Assembly (NCBI RefSeq): GCF_032854445.1
Contig: NC_088295.1
Location: 85,606,644 to 85,670,643, forward strand
DNA length: 64,000 nucleotides
DNA from: Liolophura sinensis
Taxonomy: Eukaryota > Mollusca > Polyplacophora > Chitonida > Chitonidae
Direction of reading: 5' to 3'
The notes below the pieces were generated by a model. It was not told where the DNA came from, made no database searches, and saw only the letters and a list, made by a program, of their open reading frames with translations. Of the stretch, positions 60,349 through 64,000 are shown one piece after another. The translations under genes were made by a program, and so were the position numbers. Position 1 is the first letter of the stretch. Each line of letters starts with the position of its first letter.

Positions 60349-62105
60349 TTCCCACCTACATGTACAATCACAGAGGAAGTCAGCAAGGGCTTGACTTCAA
60401 CTCACAGTGATTGTGCTGGTGTTGGGGGGGGGGGGAATAAAACTTTAAATACTACAAACATGTAACAGACAGTATTCTGACCTTCAACAAACTTCAAACG
60501 GATATTTTCCTTCATCCATAGATGTTCAAGTGACAGGTGAAGTGGCATTATTTGTAGGGAAATTTCTGTCATGAAAGTTTGAGAAAGTTGACCATACTGA
60601 AACATCACACTACTAACTCTAAAGGAATTAAGTAGGACCTGCAGATAATAGGAAATGAAGATACTTCTACTAGGCCAGATGTACAGGTAGAATCAACATG
60701 ATAGCTCACATTCACATCTACATGTGGGTCTGAAATAACACCAGTGTTCACAAAATATTGCAGCCCTTCATATCCTTCATGAAATGTTCACTGACATGGT
60801 CTATGGAATGCGAATGGGTTTAGAGTGTTTAAAATGAGTGAGGTGAAGTACTGAGGGATAGGAGAGGGTAACATTTATAAGCTGATGGCGACAGAAACAC
60901 TGTCAGCAAGCTGCACACAGGAGTATTTCTTACCACAACATCTGAGAAGTCTTAAATATGAAGCAAGTACTAGAGTGCAAGTTTTCTCAAAAAAAAAAAA
61001 ATAAATAAAAAATAAAAAAAACTTCCAGACATTTCAAAAACAGTGGGTTACCAGTTAAAGCTATAACCACAAAACAAACAATTATTTTCTTTGGTCAATA
61101 AACATCAAGGTACAAAGCCTCTAAACAAATGATACTGCTGTTTATCTCACTGTCGGCAATCATCAACAAAACAAGCATACATGTATATTACACACATTAT
61201 TGATTGTTTTATAAATATATTCCAGCTTTCAGAAGATCCTGTTGCACTTGACAGTCCTCAATCACTGCCTGTGAGCAAGTTTTAGGGAAATGTAGTTTGT
61301 TAAGTGAGTGGTGTGTTATTTCCCTTTGAATCTCAGAGATAGAGGGCACCACTGCCAAGCACCTGACAAAGCATCCTGGTTCAGAGCAGCACTGCACTCT
61401 CAGGATGGGGCGATGGACAACTAGAAGTATAACCAAAATTACACGTACATCTTACGACCTTAAAAGGATTCTAAGAGAGCCATACATTCAAATGTATGGA
61501 GGTAAGATATTAAAAGCTGTGATTAAAAAAACTTCTGTGGTAATTAGGCATGAGGGTCGGAACAATATGATTAAAAAATAAAAAGCAATACATTAACACA
61601 TAGAATCTCTACTCAATTACTCACATACCCTTATGATTTACCACCACTGATAAAGTGTGCTGTGAGTCCCCTCTTTTGAAAATATACGCTGTACACTTCC
61701 TTAGAAATTGATATACTTTTATGTACACTTATATACAAAATCTGAACACAGACATATGAATAATGGCACATATCTTTCCCAGGCCAGCCGTTTATGTGGT
61801 TGCCACAGTCAGTGTATGTAGAGCCTACTGAATTAAAGCCCAAGGTACAAAGTGGCCCCATGGAGGGGTATACCCAACGCCACATGTACATTATGTATAC
61901 GTGATCACCATATGCAGTGTACCCCCAGCTTGACGACCTAATCAATGGCAGCCTCAGGTGGCCTCCATCTCACGGTCCTAGAGGCATTATGTAGCGTTGT
62001 ATCCGTCACATGTCATGTGGCAACACACGATCCTGACCCCCTACTGACTTCCACGTACACCAATCACACAGTGAGGGGCAAAAGTACTCATATACACAGT
62101 TTACA

Positions 62106-63527
62106 TCACAACTGGATACCAGCTAGGAGCTCGGAGCAGAGTTTGCCATACTGGAGGGAGTCCCCCGATATTCTCCTGACCTGAAGCCCGTTCACAGGGC
62201 CGCCTTCCCGCACCTCCATTTCCATCTGAACAGCCGAGTTCTCAAGGCGGAACAAGTTCTGGGAATGCTGGTAGACAAGCTCAGAGCCCTTACCATCCAG
62301 GGCTCGCTTTACTTCAGAGAGAAGTTCGGGGACATTACGCGTGGAGGTCAAGTTGATGAAGGATGGGATCTTGTTAGAGTCAGCCAATGGCTGGATGTCT
62401 AGAGATGACGAAGGTGTGACTGAATGGGGGGACATGCTATATGCCCCAGGCCACATATAATTATTAATCTTATTTAAGGCTTCCTGAAGCTCTAACTCTG
62501 TCGTGCCACCAGACTGAGTATTTTGAGTGGGGCCATAACTCCCGCTCTGAAGCTTTCTGTGGAAGTCACTTGCAGAGACAGCCCGCACGGAGTGAGTTTG
62601 TTGGAGGGCTTCATTAGAATTGTTTAATATTTGCTGTCTGGGCTGGCTGACCTGATTAACACGATGTAACCGGTTAGACACGGTCGTGTTTAGCTGAATC
62701 CCAAACATCCCCAGGGGGGAGAGGCCTGCTTTGCTTAGGTACGGTCCATAAAAAGGCCCCTCAACGATGGGGTCGTCGTTGTTTCTCCGTGGAATGGGTC
62801 CAATGTTTGTAAGATTTGTGCCAATATAATGTGGAAATGTGTACAAGTGTGGGTAGTGCTGAGTGATCTGCTGAGGCACTGCGGGGGCAAACTGAGAATC
62901 ACTGGAATGCTGGAATGTAACGTGGGTCCCTGCCGAAGTGGAAGTGGTCGGATTGGGGGTGGAGGACTTGGGCGGGTCAGACTGCGGCACCACCGACATC
63001 TCAGGCTCAGTCTCCGTGTCTGATGTTGACACATCTGTCACGTGACCCTGTGTGTCGGTGATACTGATCTGCGGGTTTCGCGCAAACTGCCGCTGTCTCT
63101 GTTCCTGCTCATCCTGGGACAGCGTTGTCGTCGTTTTCCTCACAGGCCCGTCATCGTCCTGTTCCTCCATACTACTGTCCAACATGTCCGCAGCATCCTC
63201 ACGAATCATGTGCAGGTTCTGGAAGTTGGGCGGGGAGCTGCTGCGCTGGTGCTGCTGTGAAAGGTTCTGTAGCATCTGGGAGAAGCTCTGGGTGGGCGAG
63301 TCTGCCCGTGGGTGGCTCAGCAGTGTGTTGAAGGCAGGGGTGGGGGAGCTGGTGTACGTGGGAGGTGTAGAGGTCTGTAGCTGCTGTAGATGTAGCCTCT
63401 GCAGGTGGTGATGAAGGCTGCCCGAATGTGTATCACTGTTAACTGGGGGTGGGGCAGACGTTGGCTGAGGCGAGTAGCCTGGGGAGGAGGGCAGGGGTGG
63501 GGAGGGAATCGGAGACCGTGACAGGGG
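62106..63527 (-). CDS. SIK3: SIK3-like salt-inducible kinase, terminal coding exon with KA1 domain
   Basis: This is the last coding exon of an AMPK-related serine/threonine kinase; the kinase domain itself lies outside the window. The exon begins after a good acceptor (pyrimidine-rich tract then CAG at 63528-63530), is in phase 0, and has 473 codons before a TGA at 62106-62108. Exon residues 1-85 are Pro/Ser-rich (RSPIPSPPLPSSPGYSP) and then contain HHHLQRLHLQQLQ, which resembles the HQLQRLRIQPSS stretch I recall in vertebrate SIK3. Residues 86-395 are low-complexity Ser/Thr/Gln/Pro sequence with acidic and RSSSPP motifs. Residues about 399-473 (62109-62333) form a KA1 domain: a helix near LLSEVKRALDG, the strand VQMEMEV, then GLQVRRISGDSLQYGKL and a final helix, matching the MARK-type KA1 order. 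Family membership is well supported. The exact paralogue (SIK3 rather than SIK1/2) rests on the glutamine-rich tail and on the preceding exon. Confidence 0.85.
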   Translation of the reverse strand, partial: PLSRSPIPSPPLPSSPGYSPQPTSAPPPVNSDTHSGSLHHHLQRLHLQQLQTSTPPTYTSSPTPAFNTLLSHPRADSPTQSFSQMLQNLSQQHQRSSSPPNFQNLHMIREDAADMLDSSMEEQDDDGPVRKTTTTLSQDEQEQRQRQFARNPQISITDTQGHVTDVSTSDTETEPEMSVVPQSDPPKSSTPNPTTSTSAGTHVTFQHSSDSQFAPAVPQQITQHYPHLYTFPHYIGTNLTNIGPIPRRNNDDPIVEGPFYGPYLSKAGLSPLGMFGIQLNTTVSNRLHRVNQVSQPRQQILNNSNEALQQTHSVRAVSASDFHRKLQSGSYGPTQNTQSGGTTELELQEALNKINNYMWPGAYSMSPHSVTPSSSLDIQPLADSNKIPSFINLTSTRNVPELLSEVKRALDGKGSELVYQHSQNLFRLENSAVQMEMEVREGGPVNGLQVRRISGDSLQYGKLCSELLAGIQL

Positions 63528-63953
63528 CTGAAATACACAGACAAAAACTTACATCACAACAAATTCTTAAAATATTTTTCAGTAATTTGTTAAAATTTTG
63601 TGACTTAAAGAATGGTATGATTTTAAAAAATCACAGAAAGTGTTTTTTCTTAAAATGAAAATTCTAGAGCTTGTAATAACAGCCTACACCTACTTCCTGA
63701 ATCAGGCACCAAATCTCCAACAACATGTTACCTGTGTACACCACCTAGACAATGTGCCATTTTACCAATTAGTTTTAATTACTTCAAAACTTCACAAAAA
63801 TCTACTTTTTTATGACATTTAAACATCAAAAATATCTATGACTTCATATTACAGCAAGACTTACCATGTATCTTAATTATTCAGACCTGTGCATATGATA
63901 GGTATATGCAAATTAACCACTGGTGTAAAGGTAGTGTATTCAAAAAAACTTAC
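63528..63953 (-). other. SIK3: Intron of the SIK3-like gene
   Basis: A 426-base intron with a GTAAGT donor at 63948-63953 and a tttcag acceptor ending at 63528. It is AT-rich with stops in all frames, and both flanking exons are in phase 0. Confidence 0.8.
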
Positions 63954-64000
63954 TTGATATGACTGTTGGAATCTATGATACACATGTTGTTGTTGAAGCT
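63954..64000 (-). CDS. SIK3: SIK3-like kinase, penultimate exon in window (partial)
   Basis: The minus strand reads AG followed by 15 open codons, LQQQHVYHRFQQSYQ, directly before a strong donor (CAA|GTAAGT; GT at 63952-63953). The exon ends in phase 0, which matches the phase 0 start of the next exon. The encoded peptide resembles the glutamine-rich QQQHMLYQQEQHHQ segment that precedes a proline-rich PPQPSPPLQ segment in vertebrate SIK3 as I remember it, and the next exon here also starts with a proline-rich segment. The exon continues past the right edge of the window. Confidence 0.75.

Larger units (their letters stand above)
56200..62105 (-). other. 3' UTR and downstream flank of the SIK3-like gene
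   Basis: No coding sequence is recognised here. Short open frames such as 58266-58523 (+, 85 codons) are at chance level. CpG is scarce, as in the SIK3 intron, up to about 56.2 kb, so transcription may extend this far. Minus-strand AATAAA signals are seen at 57303-57308 and 56572-56577; either could end the transcript, giving a UTR of about 4.8 or 5.5 kb. I saw no minus-strand AATAAA between 57.3 kb and the stop codon, although an ATTAAA variant lies near 59297. The stretch also holds the 58-bp array at 60 kb and a poly-A tract at 60989-61019. The UTR extent is inference. Confidence 0.35.

Noticed and set aside
62735-63544. Several open frames on both strands overlapping the SIK3-like exon
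   Set aside because: Shadow frames of a GC-rich, low-complexity exon; the minus frame with matching splice phases and a KA1 domain is the real one.
1-64000. CRISPR arrays, bacterial operons, or phage features
   Set aside because: The tandem arrays lack unique spacers of constant length, and coding density, introns and repeats are those of an animal genome.

Overview
The window looks like metazoan nuclear DNA, most likely from a mollusc and probably a bivalve. The grounds are the AT-rich noncoding sequence packed with the palindrome TACATGTA and its variants, two copies of a tRNA-derived SINE whose body I recall from bivalve genomes, many minisatellites, GT-AG introns, and the near absence of long reading frames. 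The species assignment is inference.

Only one gene is clear. At the right edge, on the minus strand, lie the last two coding exons of a kinase of the SIK family (closest to SIK3): a 47-base piece of one exon at the window border, a 426-base intron, and a 473-codon terminal exon (63527 to 62106). The exon encodes a long proline/serine/glutamine-rich tail and then a complete KA1 domain, which the vertebrate SIK proteins I can recall do not have. Its 3' UTR and flank run left into CpG-poor DNA as far as about 56.2 kb.

By eye the window has three CpG zones. From 1 to about 43.0 kb CG is scarce, from about 43.0 to 56.2 kb it is common, and from 56.2 kb to the end it is scarce again outside the SIK exon. 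In molluscs methylated gene bodies lose CpG, so I read this as: the body (mostly introns) of an unidentified gene at 1-43 kb, an unmethylated intergenic stretch at 43-56 kb, and the SIK3-like gene at 56-64 kb. Two CTCF-like motifs and a possible minus-strand splice donor sit at the 43 kb transition. I found no convincing coding exon in 1-56 kb; a few protein-like open stretches are listed with low confidence.

The rest is repeats and probable regulatory DNA. Mobile elements: a 595-bp Tc1/mariner-type element with a transposase tail, the 3' end of a LINE, and several tRNA-derived SINE pieces. Tandem arrays have periods of 17, 18, 30, 36, 38, 55, 58, 64, 69, 77 and 88 bp. The most unusual is a 64-bp array (22.5-23.9 kb) whose unit is a tRNA body with a T-arm hairpin that shows paired base changes between units. 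Other arrays multiply transcription-factor-like sites (GATA, SOX, E2F). Several 0.3-1.3 kb blocks of more complex sequence rich in homeodomain/TALE-type motifs look like conserved enhancers, but no comparison was possible here.
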